Below, in pieces: positions 8,632-17,768 of a stretch of 64,000 bases of DNA. This DNA comes from Acinetobacter populi (GTDB lineage Bacteria; Pseudomonadota; Gammaproteobacteria; Pseudomonadales; Moraxellaceae): positions 235,370 to 299,369 of the forward strand of contig NZ_NEXX01000006.1 of the NCBI RefSeq assembly GCF_002174125.1, read 5' to 3'. The notes beneath the pieces were generated by a model. That model worked only from the letters and a program-made list of their open reading frames with translations, ran no database searches and had not been told where the DNA came from. The first letter of the stretch is position 1, and each line of letters starts with the position of its first letter. The position numbers were made by a program, and so were the translations under genes.

Positions 8632-10827
8632 ATGAATCATAATTTTTCTTTGCAGACACTTTGTTGTGCAATGTTAATCGCCCAAACTACACAGATTTTT
8701 GCTGAAACCCCAGATTCTTCTACATCAGAGCAAACACCTCAGGTAAAAAGTCTGGAAACCATTGTCGTTACGGCAATTCCTTCATCTGTGATGAGTACCA
8801 CAACAGGGATGGAGGTAAGCTTAAAGGAAACACCACAATCGATTAGTGTGATTAGTCAGGATCAAATCAAAAATTTGGGGCTCAACAATATTGCCGATGC
8901 CTTAAAACAGACCACCGGGATCAATGTCGTTCGGGATTCAGGACGTTATCGGTTTCAATCCCGTGGTTTTTATATTGATCAAATCGAAGAAGATGGTATG
9001 AGCAGTACCGTTCCCGGCTCATCGAGTAATCCCTATCGCTCAGCTTCGAGTATGACTGATCTGGAAATTTATGATCATATTGAAGTTTTAAAAGGCGCCT
9101 CCGGTCTCACTCAGGGCAATGGCGAGCCAGGCGGTACCATCAATGCAGTACGGAAAAAACCGACTGAAGAATTTCAAGCCAATGGCAAACTACAATATGG
9201 CAGTTGGAATAATATTCGTTCCAGCTTTGATGTATCCGGTAGCTTAAATCAGGATCAGAGTATTCGTGGACGACTAGTTGCCGTTGCGGGTGATAGTGAA
9301 TCGTTCAAAAAATCAGTGGAAAAGAATAATCAGACTCTTTATGGCATACTGGATTTTGATTTAAATGATAAAGCCCTGTTCCGTATTGGTGGACTCTATC
9401 AACAGGTTGAGGAAACACCAGATATTTTTGGTCTTCCCATGGGCTTAGGCAGTAAAAGTCTTGGTTTAAGTAAAGATACTTTTCTGGGTGCAGACTGGTC
9501 GCAAGATAACTTTAAAAAATCCAATATCTTTGCCGAGCTAGTCTATACATTTAATGATGACTGGAAACTCAGTACCAAAGCCAATGCCACATGGTCAGAA
9601 TCCTTGCAAAAATTTGCTGCTTTGGGCAATGGCAGTAGCAGTTATATTGGTGTCGGTGCTGATGGATTATTGGCACTGAACAATATGCAATATTATGATA
9701 ATCAAAGCCATGAATGGGGTGCCAATAGCACCTTAACCGGGAAATACTATTTGCTTGGTCGGGAGCATCAATTATTTACTACGATTAGCTACAATAAGGA
9801 AGATCATGATTCACGCTGGAAACGGCATATGGATTCAAATCAGTATAATATTTATACTTTTCAGCCCGCACAAATAGCTGAACCTGACTGGAATAACTAT
9901 ACCCTGTTACAAAATGATGTGCTGTATAAAAACCATATCGAACAAAAAGCAATATCTTTAGGCACGCAGTTTAACCTACTGGATCGTTTACATTTGATCG
10001 CTGGCGGACGTTATACCGATTTTAGCGCAGGTGGTGATTATCAATATTATACTTGGGCAGGCGCCCCTGACTCGGAATATGGTAAAAACACTGATGTTAA
10101 CAAGAAAAAGTTTATTCCTTATGCTGGTTTAACCTTTGATATAACGCCTTCAACCAGTACCTATATCAGCCATACCGAAATTTTTAAACCACAAAGTAAT
10201 AAAGCCCCAGACGGTAGTTTACTTAATCCCGTGGTCGGTAAAAATCAGGAACTCGGGATAAAATCCGAATTATTTGGTGGTGAGCTTAATCTCTCCGCAG
10301 CATTATTCCAAATTGAGCAGGAAAATCGTGCGATTGCCATTGTTGGAACCAGTTTTTATGCACCAGAAGGTAAAGTGCGCAGTCGCGGTCTTGATCTGGA
10401 AATTTCCGGAAAAATTTTACCCGAATGGCAACTGTTTGCAGGTTATACCTATAACAAGAGTAAATATCTAAAAACAGAAGGGACGATATATGCCAATGGC
10501 ACAAACTTTAATAAACATACGCCAGAACAGACGTTTAGAGCCTATAGCAGCTATCAGTTTCGTGGCGCTTTAGAAAATTTAACCATAGGTGCAGGCATTA
10601 CTGCACAAACTGAAAGTGATAGTTTATATAACGTAAAACAAGGCGGTTATACCCTATATAATGCCAATTTACGTTATCAGTTTAATCCAAATTTTGCCTT
10701 GAATTTGATCGGACAAAACCTGTCGGATAAGCGTTATTATGAAAATCAAAAAGCTCGTGTTAATGGAATGAATAATTTCTATGGTACACCACGCAATTAT
10801 CTGCTGAGTCTGGAATGGAATTATTAA
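8632..10827 (+). CDS. TonB-dependent siderophore receptor
   Basis: This is a 731-residue outer-membrane receptor that would import a ferric siderophore using TonB energy. A signal peptide covers about residues 1-25 (ends in TQIFAE). The TonB box region LETIVVTA is near residue 43. The plug domain (about 60-200) shows ETPQSISVISQDQI, GINVVRDSGRYRFQSRGF and IEVLKGASGLTQGNGEPGGTINAVRKKP. A long beta-barrel follows, with NFNKHTPEQTFRAYSSYQF, NLIGQNLSDKRYYE and the terminal NYLLSLEWNY ending in an aromatic residue. The ribosome site is AAAGGA and a Fur-like operator lies upstream. The plug signature fits the ferrichrome/pyoverdine-type (FhuA/FpvA) group; the actual siderophore is unknown. Confidence 0.93.
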   Translation: MNHNFSLQTLCCAMLIAQTTQIFAETPDSSTSEQTPQVKSLETIVVTAIPSSVMSTTTGMEVSLKETPQSISVISQDQIKNLGLNNIADALKQTTGINVVRDSGRYRFQSRGFYIDQIEEDGMSSTVPGSSSNPYRSASSMTDLEIYDHIEVLKGASGLTQGNGEPGGTINAVRKKPTEEFQANGKLQYGSWNNIRSSFDVSGSLNQDQSIRGRLVAVAGDSESFKKSVEKNNQTLYGILDFDLNDKALFRIGGLYQQVEETPDIFGLPMGLGSKSLGLSKDTFLGADWSQDNFKKSNIFAELVYTFNDDWKLSTKANATWSESLQKFAALGNGSSSYIGVGADGLLALNNMQYYDNQSHEWGANSTLTGKYYLLGREHQLFTTISYNKEDHDSRWKRHMDSNQYNIYTFQPAQIAEPDWNNYTLLQNDVLYKNHIEQKAISLGTQFNLLDRLHLIAGGRYTDFSAGGDYQYYTWAGAPDSEYGKNTDVNKKKFIPYAGLTFDITPSTSTYISHTEIFKPQSNKAPDGSLLNPVVGKNQELGIKSELFGGELNLSAALFQIEQENRAIAIVGTSFYAPEGKVRSRGLDLEISGKILPEWQLFAGYTYNKSKYLKTEGTIYANGTNFNKHTPEQTFRAYSSYQFRGALENLTIGAGITAQTESDSLYNVKQGGYTLYNANLRYQFNPNFALNLIGQNLSDKRYYENQKARVNGMNNFYGTPRNYLLSLEWNY

Positions 10828-10852
10828 AGCACATTCCATCTTGAGTCTAATA

Positions 10853-10886
10853 AAAAACGCTGCTTTGAATCCAAGGCAGCGTTTTT
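10853..10886. terminator. Bidirectional terminator between the receptor gene and cysH
   Basis: A 15-bp stem (one G-U) with an AATC loop has A and T runs on both sides. It can end the plus-strand receptor transcript and the minus-strand cysH transcript, whose genes converge here. Confidence 0.88.
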
Positions 10887-10914
10887 AATTCATTCAACAA
10901 TAATTGAAACTATC

Positions 10915-11535
10915 TTAATGTTCCAAATGCAAACCACATTCACGATGTTCTTCGGCTTTGGTTGGATCAAAATAATCTTCATTATCCGGCAAATTGTGTT
11001 TTTGCATGTACATCCATAGATCTTTGGCATGCCAATGTAATAATGGAGCAACTTTAATCAAACCATCCGGATTAATACTGACAGCTTCCATCTGAGCACG
11101 TTGCGCTGTATCTGTGGCACGTAAAGCCGTAAACCAAACTTCAGGTTGCATTTCAGCTAAAGCACGATTAAATGGTTCAAGTTTTACTTCTTCGGTAAAT
11201 GCAGCATGACGTGGATCATCCAAAGCTGGTACAGGTCCATCAATGGCCTCACGATGCGCACGGGAACGCTTAGGCAAATAGGTAATCAGATTCAGATTCA
11301 ATAGCTTGGTGAGTTCATCAACATAGCGATAAGTGGTTTCGGTATTATAACCATTGTCCATCCACACCACAGGAATATCAGGTTGAATACGTGTCAACAT
11401 ATGTAGAATCACGGCTTCAAATGGACGAAAATTGGTGGTCACAATCGCTTTTTTATTCAGTCCTAATGCCCATTCAACCAGTTTTTCCGCATCATGGCCG
11501 ATTTCGGCATTTACTTTCTGCAAATCTAGACTCAT
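10915..11535 (-). CDS. cysH: Phosphoadenylyl-sulfate reductase, short CysH form
   Basis: CysH reduces activated sulfate (PAPS or APS) to sulfite in cysteine biosynthesis. The 206-residue protein is shorter than the roughly 240 residues of E. coli CysH. It keeps the nucleotide-binding segment TTNFRPFEAVILHM, PDIPVVWMDNGYNTETTYRYVDEL, WFTALRATDTAQRA and the catalytic tail RECGLHLEH. It contains only that one cysteine, so it lacks the paired cysteines that bind the iron-sulfur cluster in APS reductases and should be the cluster-free, thioredoxin-dependent PAPS type. I chose the ATG at 11535, preceded by GAGG; the frame opens one codon earlier with GTG. It stands alone between convergent and membrane-protein genes. 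Confidence 0.88.
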   Translation of the reverse strand: MSLDLQKVNAEIGHDAEKLVEWALGLNKKAIVTTNFRPFEAVILHMLTRIQPDIPVVWMDNGYNTETTYRYVDELTKLLNLNLITYLPKRSRAHREAIDGPVPALDDPRHAAFTEEVKLEPFNRALAEMQPEVWFTALRATDTAQRAQMEAVSINPDGLIKVAPLLHWHAKDLWMYMQKHNLPDNEDYFDPTKAEEHRECGLHLEH

Positions 11536-11660
11536 CACGTCCTCTTAAAATATATTTACTTTAACTCGGCTTATCTTAACATGACTCAGGATCAGAAATA
11601 ACATTGCACTCAATGAAAAACATGATCCCAAGCATCATAAAATCAAATCATCAATTTCTT

Positions 11661-12464
11661 TTATTTGTTACTTTTCAGTTGCCATCTGCCTTGCTGCTGC
11701 ACACCTAAAATACGTAACACCAGTACAAGACTCAGCAACAATAATAAATACCATGAACCGAGTTTGCTCCAACCGACCATATGCCATGCATCAACCTGAC
11801 TTGGATACAGCCAGATTTGATAAAATGTACTGATATTCTCGGCAATCCAGATTAAAAAGGCTAAAATCACGAACACCAACAACATCGGTAATTGATAGGT
11901 ACGTTGTTGTACCTGAAATAATAATTTTGTTTTCCAGAAGATAAAAATAGAACAGGCAAATAAAAGATAGCGAATATCGGGTACAAAAAATTTGCTCATA
12001 AAATTAATATAAGACAACACCGCCAACAACAGCATCCACCTAAATTCAGGCAAATTAATAAAACTGACCTGAAATAATCTAAGGCTACGAGCAAAAAAAC
12101 TGCCCACAGCCGAATACATAAACCCAGCAAATAGCGGTACGGTCCAAAGTTTGAATACAGCTGGTTGCGGGTATTGCCACGAGGCAATGGCCGGATGGGT
12201 TAAAAAGATTTCCATCACCATCGCCATAAGATGAAATAACGCGATCACCCGAGCTTCAGCCCAGCTTTCCAGTTTAAAATACAGTAATAAAGCCTGAATA
12301 ATCAGCGCATAAAACAGCAAATAATCGTAACGATAAAAGCCCCAGAACGACTCATATCCCATCGGTGCTGTAATGGCAAAAGCAAGCAATAATAAAATAC
12401 CAAATAAGGCTGCCGAAACAGCCTTATATAAAAACTCGACCAGAGAGAAAAATAAAATACGCAA
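11661..12464 (-). CDS. DUF817 family integral membrane protein
   Basis: This 267-residue protein is almost entirely hydrophobic, with about eight transmembrane helices. The segment FLTHPAIASWQYPQPAVFKLWTVPLFAGFMYSAVGSF is characteristic of the DUF817 (YoaT-like) family, whose function is unknown. The putative start is a TTG at 12464 without a strong ribosome site, so the N-terminus is uncertain; translation may be coupled to hemE, whose stop is 12 bases upstream on the same strand. The short polar C-terminus ends QLKSNK. Downstream is an AT-rich gap before cysH. Confidence 0.78.
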   Translation of the reverse strand: MRILFFSLVEFLYKAVSAALFGILLLLAFAITAPMGYESFWGFYRYDYLLFYALIIQALLLYFKLESWAEARVIALFHLMAMVMEIFLTHPAIASWQYPQPAVFKLWTVPLFAGFMYSAVGSFFARSLRLFQVSFINLPEFRWMLLLAVLSYINFMSKFFVPDIRYLLFACSIFIFWKTKLLFQVQQRTYQLPMLLVFVILAFLIWIAENISTFYQIWLYPSQVDAWHMVGWSKLGSWYLLLLLSLVLVLRILGVQQQGRWQLKSNK

Positions 12465-12476
12465 GGCTAACCCGAA

Positions 12477-13550
12477 TTAGCGCAAATACTTCTGGCTATA
12501 TTCATGCACAGTATCAATAAATACTTTTGGATTGGCCGGATCAACCCATTGGGTAATACCATGTCCAAGATTTGCCACATAGCCTGTTTTTTCACCATCA
12601 GCATAGGCATCATCAAGCATTAATTTAACTGCTTTTTCAATAGATTGTGCATTACCATACAAGGTCGCCGGATCAAGATTACCCTGCAATGCAGCCCGAC
12701 CATTTACAGTTTGACGTGCAGTATTTAAGGAGGTGGTCCAGTCCAGTCCAAACGCATCTGCATCTGTGTCCAACATCTGTGCTAACCATTGTCCACCACC
12801 CTTGGTAAACAAAATAACCGGAATTTTCTGCCCTTCTTTTTCCTTGATCAAACCTGCGACGATTTTTTGCATATAATTTAAGGAAAATTCGACATATTCA
12901 CGATGTGCCAATGCCCCGCCCCAACTGTCAAAAATCTGAATCACCTGCGCTCCAGCCTCAATCTGCGCATTCAGATAATCGGTCACAGTCTCTGCCAAAT
13001 GATCCAACAAAGCGTGTAACAGTTCAGGTCTGGCATACAGCATTTCTTTGCTATAGCGATAATCTTTACTAGAGCCGCCCTCGATCATATAAGTCGCCAA
13101 TGTCCATGGACTACCAGAAAAACCTATCAAAGGCACTTGACCACCCAAGGCACTGCGAATAGCTTTGACGGCGTTAACGACATAATCCAGATCAGCCCCA
13201 ATATTGACCTTGGGCAAGGCAGCAATATCCTGCTCACTACGCACGGTCTTTTTAAATTTTGGCCCTTCTCCAGTTTCAAAATACAGGCCTAAGCCCAAAG
13301 CATCAGGCACAGTCAAAATATCGGAAAATAAAATGGCTGCATCCAGATCGTAACGACGCAACGGTTGTAATGTGACTTCACAAGCAAAATCAGTATTTTT
13401 GCATAATGAAAGGAAATCCCCAGCCTGAGCACGTGTTTCGCGATATTCCGGTAAATAACGTCCAGCCTGACGCATCATCCATACCGGCGTGGTATCTACA
13501 GGTTGTCTTAATAAGGCACGAATAAAACGGTCATTTTTTAAAGCAGACAT
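12477..13550 (-). CDS. hemE: Uroporphyrinogen decarboxylase
   Basis: HemE removes four carboxyl groups from uroporphyrinogen III to give coproporphyrinogen III in haem synthesis. The 357-residue length is typical. Family signatures are clear: the N-terminal [21 protein letters not shown] that binds the substrate, [17 protein letters not shown] (catalytic Asp in FSD), [26 protein letters not shown] and NLGHGI near the end. The start [17 protein letters not shown] is canonical. It probably forms a two-gene unit with the downstream DUF817 gene. hemL, an earlier gene in the same pathway, lies about 10 kb away. Confidence 0.97.
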   Translation of the reverse strand: MSALKNDRFIRALLRQPVDTTPVWMMRQAGRYLPEYRETRAQAGDFLSLCKNTDFACEVTLQPLRRYDLDAAILFSDILTVPDALGLGLYFETGEGPKFKKTVRSEQDIAALPKVNIGADLDYVVNAVKAIRSALGGQVPLIGFSGSPWTLATYMIEGGSSKDYRYSKEMLYARPELLHALLDHLAETVTDYLNAQIEAGAQVIQIFDSWGGALAHREYVEFSLNYMQKIVAGLIKEKEGQKIPVILFTKGGGQWLAQMLDTDADAFGLDWTTSLNTARQTVNGRAALQGNLDPATLYGNAQSIEKAVKLMLDDAYADGEKTGYVANLGHGITQWVDPANPKVFIDTVHEYSQKYLR

Positions 13551-13740
13551 GTTGTTCCTGTCATTGCATACAATGTCGGTGCATCATAGCAAAATGACAT
13601 GCATCAGGCGAAGTATTTATCTGCCCGATATTGCGAAAAAATGTGCCCTATTATACAAAAGAGTTACTGTAATTCTTTGTTTCCTTTGTCATACTAGACA
13701 CAGCATTAGAAAATTTAAATTTATTTTTTTAGGATAATTT

Positions 13741-15033
13741 ATGTTTGCACGTACAATACTCGCCATTAGCCTAGGTTGTGCCATTTCTTCTGTGGTGAAT
13801 GCAGAAAATACTGTTTCGAATCAAATAGAAACGATTCCAGCCAATAAAAGCGTGCCGATTGAATCATATTCACTAAGTCAAAATAAAGCCGAACCAGCTA
13901 CTGCTGTACCTGCAATAGATCATCAGGCAGTAATAGACGAAAGTTCTGATGCCGAGGACAATGCAGATGAATCTTCTGTAAATCAACCTTCTGTTGACGC
14001 AGCTATAATAGACAATACACCACCGGCACCTGTGACAAACACAGATCGCGCCGTGACAACGACAAGTAAAAACACTCCAACTAAAACTACAGCGAGTTTA
14101 GGTACATGGACTTTAGATGGGATTAATAATTCAGTCTGGTCGACGGGTATGCCAATTGATGGTCGCTATCCTGTATTTGCAAAATTACAAGTATTATTAA
14201 ACGACAATCATGCATCGCCTGGTCCAATAGATGGTGCCATTGGTAAAGCAGAAAATCTAAAAGGTGGAAAAAACAACACTTTAAAAGCAATCTCTGCTTA
14301 TCAAACCATGAATAATCTGCCTGTTACCGGGATTTTAGATCAAGCAACCTGGGACAGTTTAAATAGTAAATCAAATGCTCCAGCCTTTGTCGAATATACA
14401 ATTACCGAACAGGATTTGAAAGGACCATACGCTGCATCTATTCCTTCAAACTATGCCGAACAAGCCAAAATGAAGGGCTTATACTACACCCGTGTAACAG
14501 AAATGCTGGGTGAAAAATTCCATATGGATGAAGCATTCTTAAAAACTTTAAATCCTAATGCCAGCTTTAAAAAAGCAGGTGAAAAAATTATTGTTGCAAA
14601 TGTGCGTAACGATTTACCACAAGACATTCATTTGATTATCGCCCATAAAGGTGCAAAACAGCTGTATTTATTTAACAGTCAAAACAAGATGATTGCCTCT
14701 TTCCCTGCAACCATTGGCAGTACTGATACACCCTCACCGGAAGGTACATATACCATCAAGAGTATCGCGCCAAATCCATGGTATGGCTATAATCCTAAAA
14801 ACTTTGTACAAGGTGGTAACATGAAACCTTTATCTTTACCACCTGGACCAAACAATCCTGTTGGAAATATGTGGATTGGCTTATCCAAACCTTCTTTTGG
14901 TATTCATGGTACACCAAATCCATCGACCATTTCCAAAACGGCATCACATGGTTGTATCCGTTTGACCAACTGGGATGCCAATGATCTGGCCAAGCGTGTC
15001 AAACCGGGTATTACGGTGAAATTCTTGGAATAA
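13741..15033 (+). CDS. L,D-transpeptidase (YkuD family), exported
   Basis: This 430-residue protein would form or remodel 3-3 peptidoglycan cross-links, or attach proteins to peptidoglycan, in the periplasm. It has a signal peptide (about 1-22, ends VVNAEN) and an acidic, low-complexity Ser/Thr/Pro linker (about 25-118). A peptidoglycan-binding-like helical domain follows (about 120-215, PVFAKLQVLLND...ISAYQTMNNLPVTGILDQATWDSL), then a LysM-like stretch (about 240-290) and the YkuD domain (about 296-430). Catalytic motifs are FGIHGTPNPSTISKTASHGCIR, with nucleophile Cys405. Two periplasmic L,D-transpeptidase-like proteins (LdtJ, LdtK) have been described in A. baumannii; I cannot tell which is the orthologue. 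It is monocistronic, with a terminator immediately downstream. Confidence 0.9.
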   Translation: MFARTILAISLGCAISSVVNAENTVSNQIETIPANKSVPIESYSLSQNKAEPATAVPAIDHQAVIDESSDAEDNADESSVNQPSVDAAIIDNTPPAPVTNTDRAVTTTSKNTPTKTTASLGTWTLDGINNSVWSTGMPIDGRYPVFAKLQVLLNDNHASPGPIDGAIGKAENLKGGKNNTLKAISAYQTMNNLPVTGILDQATWDSLNSKSNAPAFVEYTITEQDLKGPYAASIPSNYAEQAKMKGLYYTRVTEMLGEKFHMDEAFLKTLNPNASFKKAGEKIIVANVRNDLPQDIHLIIAHKGAKQLYLFNSQNKMIASFPATIGSTDTPSPEGTYTIKSIAPNPWYGYNPKNFVQGGNMKPLSLPPGPNNPVGNMWIGLSKPSFGIHGTPNPSTISKTASHGCIRLTNWDANDLAKRVKPGITVKFLE

Positions 15034-15053
15034 TCTGATTGTTCTCATTCTAG

Positions 15054-15087
15054 ATGCGTAAATGATTCATCATTTACGCATTTTTTT
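15054..15087 (+). terminator. Rho-independent terminator after the L,D-transpeptidase gene
   Basis: A perfect 12-bp stem (ATGCGTAAATGA and its complement) with a TTCA loop is followed by seven T residues, 20 bases past the stop codon. Confidence 0.92.
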
Positions 15088-15104
15088 ATCACAAATATTC
15101 TCGC

Positions 15105-15131
15105 ATAAAAAAGCAACCCCGAAGGATTGCT
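15105..15131 (-). terminator. Rho-independent terminator after dcaP
   Basis: On the minus strand AGCAATCC-TTCG-GGGTTGCT is followed by a T-run. The UUCG tetraloop makes it a strong terminator for the converging porin transcript. Confidence 0.88.
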
Positions 15132-15169
15132 CTTGTTTTTAATCAATCTAAAACCGATCAATATTAAAC

Positions 15170-16444
15170 TTAGAAGCTATATTTTGCCATCAAGCCCAAA
15201 CGGTTATCATCGTATTTATCACCGGCAAATGTTTCACGTTTACCATTGATATATTCAAGACCTAAATCAATAGGCTTAGCTGGTGAATAAATCACGTTAA
15301 TCCAAGCTTGTTGAACTTCCTTATTAGCACCTGTGACTGCTTTTGCATAAGCATTGTTATCATCAGCATACATACCACCAAATGCTAAAGTTGAACGCAG
15401 GTTTGGTAAAATCTGATATGTTCCACCAATTTGGAAAGTATTAAATTCGTTTTGCTCAACTTCACCATTTACAAATGTAGCAGCTGCATTACTACCATAG
15501 AGATATTTGCTATTACCTTTCACATGAGAATAATCGCCAAACACCTTCAATTCTGGAATCGCCAGATAGTTTGCACCAACGGCTACACCCCAACCGGTTT
15601 TATCTGAACCATTACTTCCATCTGCATTCAGGTCATATTGTTCAACTAAACCACGTACAGATGCCTGACCTTTACCTTCAGCAAATCCTTGTGTTAATTT
15701 CGCAGTCAGTACAGGTAATTTATATTTAATGCTATTACCTGTTGTTACCGCATCATCACCTTCTTCCAAAGAAATAAATACCTTCGTTGCTGGCGCTACA
15801 TCAAAACCATAGCGAACCTGTGGCAAACGTGATGTACCACCACCAATATTGGTATTAAAGTCAATCATTTCAGGTGCATGACTACTTAAAAAGTTAGAAG
15901 TGGTTTGACCAAATAACCAGTTGTTATAGGTCAAGTAGGCATGGCGAATACGCAGGTTTTCACCAGTACCATTGCCGGCAAAATCTGCTTCTAATTTACC
16001 ACCTACATCTGCACCAGCAATCGGCGTTTTAAAATCAATACCGATACGGGTTGTTTTCGCTGTTGCACGAAGTTTATCTTTGGCTGCGCCAGTAGAACTC
16101 GAAATCGCGTTAAAGTCGTCGTCTGCACCTTCAATAATATAGTTTGCATCCCCACGAACAAAACCATACAACTTAACTTCTGCCCCTTTTGCAGTTGTCA
16201 CTTTTAAATCTTTAGGCTGCACATTCATTGCAGGCGGTGCGCCAACAGGTGCTGGTGGTGGAAGTATCTGTGCTTGCTGTGCAGCTTGTTGCTGTACTAA
16301 AGCACGAAGCTCCTGAATTTCTGCACGTAACTGTTGAATTTCATCCTGCTGTGGATTGGCATGTACAACTTGTACCATTGATGTTGCAACTGCGATGGTC
16401 AAGGCAGTTTTTGCCAATCCTTTATTGATACGAGCAAAGCTCAT
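15170..16444 (-). CDS. dcaP: DcaP-like trimeric outer-membrane porin
   Basis: This is a 424-residue outer-membrane channel of the DcaP family, known in Acinetobacter as a trimeric porin that passes dicarboxylic acids and some beta-lactams. A signal peptide (about 1-29, ends VVHANP) is followed by a Gln/Glu-rich coiled coil (about 32-60, DEIQQLRAEIQELRALVQQQ) that forms the periplasmic trimer stalk. A Pro/Ala hinge comes next, then a 16-strand-type barrel starting at LKVTTAKGAEVKLYGFVRGD and ending NRLGLMAKYSF with terminal Phe. The ribosome site AGGAGAAGAGA before the ATG is very strong, as expected of an abundant protein. No catabolic neighbour is apparent, so its substrate here is not indicated by context. 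Confidence 0.9.
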   Translation of the reverse strand: MSFARINKGLAKTALTIAVATSMVQVVHANPQQDEIQQLRAEIQELRALVQQQAAQQAQILPPPAPVGAPPAMNVQPKDLKVTTAKGAEVKLYGFVRGDANYIIEGADDDFNAISSSTGAAKDKLRATAKTTRIGIDFKTPIAGADVGGKLEADFAGNGTGENLRIRHAYLTYNNWLFGQTTSNFLSSHAPEMIDFNTNIGGGTSRLPQVRYGFDVAPATKVFISLEEGDDAVTTGNSIKYKLPVLTAKLTQGFAEGKGQASVRGLVEQYDLNADGSNGSDKTGWGVAVGANYLAIPELKVFGDYSHVKGNSKYLYGSNAAATFVNGEVEQNEFNTFQIGGTYQILPNLRSTLAFGGMYADDNNAYAKAVTGANKEVQQAWINVIYSPAKPIDLGLEYINGKRETFAGDKYDDNRLGLMAKYSF

Positions 16445-16871
16445 TCTCTTCTCCTAAATATCCAAAGTGATATATGTATTACAGGTCACGTTTTTAAAGC
16501 AAAAAATAGACCAAAAACATACGTCTCATCCGTAATGACTCAACCTTGTATAAGGTCTGCATCCATTGTGAACAATTTGTTAAACTTTTTTTAGCTCTAT
16601 TAGCCAAAAGTATTATAACGTTATCCATATATGTAAAATGTCATTTTTAGCCGCATAATTTCCATAAAAAACCGCAATTGCCTGCTTTTTCCTCACATAA
16701 AAGCCAATATTCAAGAATTCAACCTTATTTTTCTCACGTTTAATTGACTATGCTTTAGTCTAATTTTGTCTAAAATCAGCAAAAAAACTTAGCGATACAA
16801 ATGAAATGCTCTCGTTTCTCTTGGAAATTCCGCTATAGTTGGCGACAAAGAAAATTCTTTAAGGAGTTATT
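16445..16871. other. Intergenic region between divergent dcaP and nitroreductase genes
   Basis: These 427 bases contain no convincing open frame. The stretch is AT-rich and should hold both divergent promoters and the dcaP leader. AAGGAG lies just before the nitroreductase ATG. No clear operator palindrome or RNA gene was seen. Confidence 0.6.
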
Positions 16872-17576
16872 ATGAGTCTGGATCAGGTCAAACTTGTCGA
16901 TCAAGCCATCACTTCACGACATTCTGTACGTGCATTTTTAGATCAAGCTGTCGATCAACAAACCATTAAAGATATCCTTACTGTCGCCAGCCGAGCACCC
17001 TCAGGCACCAATACACAGCCATGGAAAGTCTATGTGGTGACAGGACAAAAACGTCAAGAAATGATTGACCGGGTCTGTAAGGCACAACTTGAGGTCTCCC
17101 AAAATCCAGAACTTGCAAAACAATATACAGAAACCTTTGCCTATTATCCGGAAAAATGGATCTCCCCTTTTATTGATCGTCGTCGTGAAAACGGTTGGGG
17201 ATTGTATGGTCTGCTAAATATTCAAAAAGGCGAAAAAGAAAAAATGGCTGCTCAGCAATTGCGGAACTATCAATTGTTTGATGCACCAGTCGCGCTATAT
17301 TTTACCGTCAATAAAGCCATGGGCGTGGGATCGAAAATGGATATTTCCATGATGATTCAAAACGTAATGATTGCAGCAAAGGCGCGTGGTTTGGATACCT
17401 GTCCACAAGCCGCATGGAACCATTTCCACCCGATTGTTCTGGATGTCTTGAATGCTCCAGATGATGAAGAACTGGTCTGTACCGTCGCTTTAGGCTATGC
17501 CGATCCGCAGCATATTGTAAATACCTTTATTACCCCACGTTTACCGGTAGAAGAATTTACGGTATTTCTAGATTAA
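16872..17576 (+). CDS. Nitroreductase family oxidoreductase
   Basis: This 234-residue flavoenzyme of the nitroreductase fold uses NAD(P)H and FMN to reduce nitro compounds, quinones or related electrophiles. FMN-binding signatures are the N-terminal TSRHSVRAFLDQAVD, the SRAPSGTNTQPWKVYVVTG segment and the C-terminal ALGYADPQHIVNTF. The central GWGLYGLLNIQKGEKEKMAAQQLRNYQLFDAPVALYFTVNKAMG region supplies the dimer and active site. AAGGAG precedes the ATG by 7 bases. It is a single-gene unit that converges with the drug exporter downstream. The physiological substrate is not evident. Confidence 0.9.
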   Translation: MSLDQVKLVDQAITSRHSVRAFLDQAVDQQTIKDILTVASRAPSGTNTQPWKVYVVTGQKRQEMIDRVCKAQLEVSQNPELAKQYTETFAYYPEKWISPFIDRRRENGWGLYGLLNIQKGEKEKMAAQQLRNYQLFDAPVALYFTVNKAMGVGSKMDISMMIQNVMIAAKARGLDTCPQAAWNHFHPIVLDVLNAPDDEELVCTVALGYADPQHIVNTFITPRLPVEEFTVFLD

Positions 17577-17660
17577 AACTTTAAATGAGAAAGTGTTTTC
17601 ATTAAAACAATCTATCAGATGATGCTCATAGCATTGGGCATCTATAGATTGATTTAAATA

Positions 17661-17691
17661 TAAAAACGGCTGATCCAATCGGATCAGCCGT
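17661..17691 (-). terminator. Terminator between nitroreductase and Bcr/CflA genes
   Basis: A perfect 11-bp stem (ACGGCTGATCC and complement) with an AATC loop spans 17666-17691. The T-run lies on the minus strand, so it mainly serves the exporter transcript, though the stem could also stall plus-strand transcription. Confidence 0.8.
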
Positions 17692-17768
17692 CAATCATTT
17701 CAATGTATGCCTTAAAACATTATCCTGTTTAAAAGCACTATTTACGTTATCAACCCACATCCACTCTA

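Noticed and set aside
13489..13737. 82-residue open frame overlapping the hemE start on the plus strand
   Set aside because: It overlaps hemE antisense, has no ribosome site or recognisable domain, and ends at the L,D-transpeptidase promoter region.
16445..16871. Possible extra small gene or sRNA between dcaP and the nitroreductase gene
   Set aside because: No open frame with a ribosome site and no terminator-linked structure was found; it is best read as promoter DNA.
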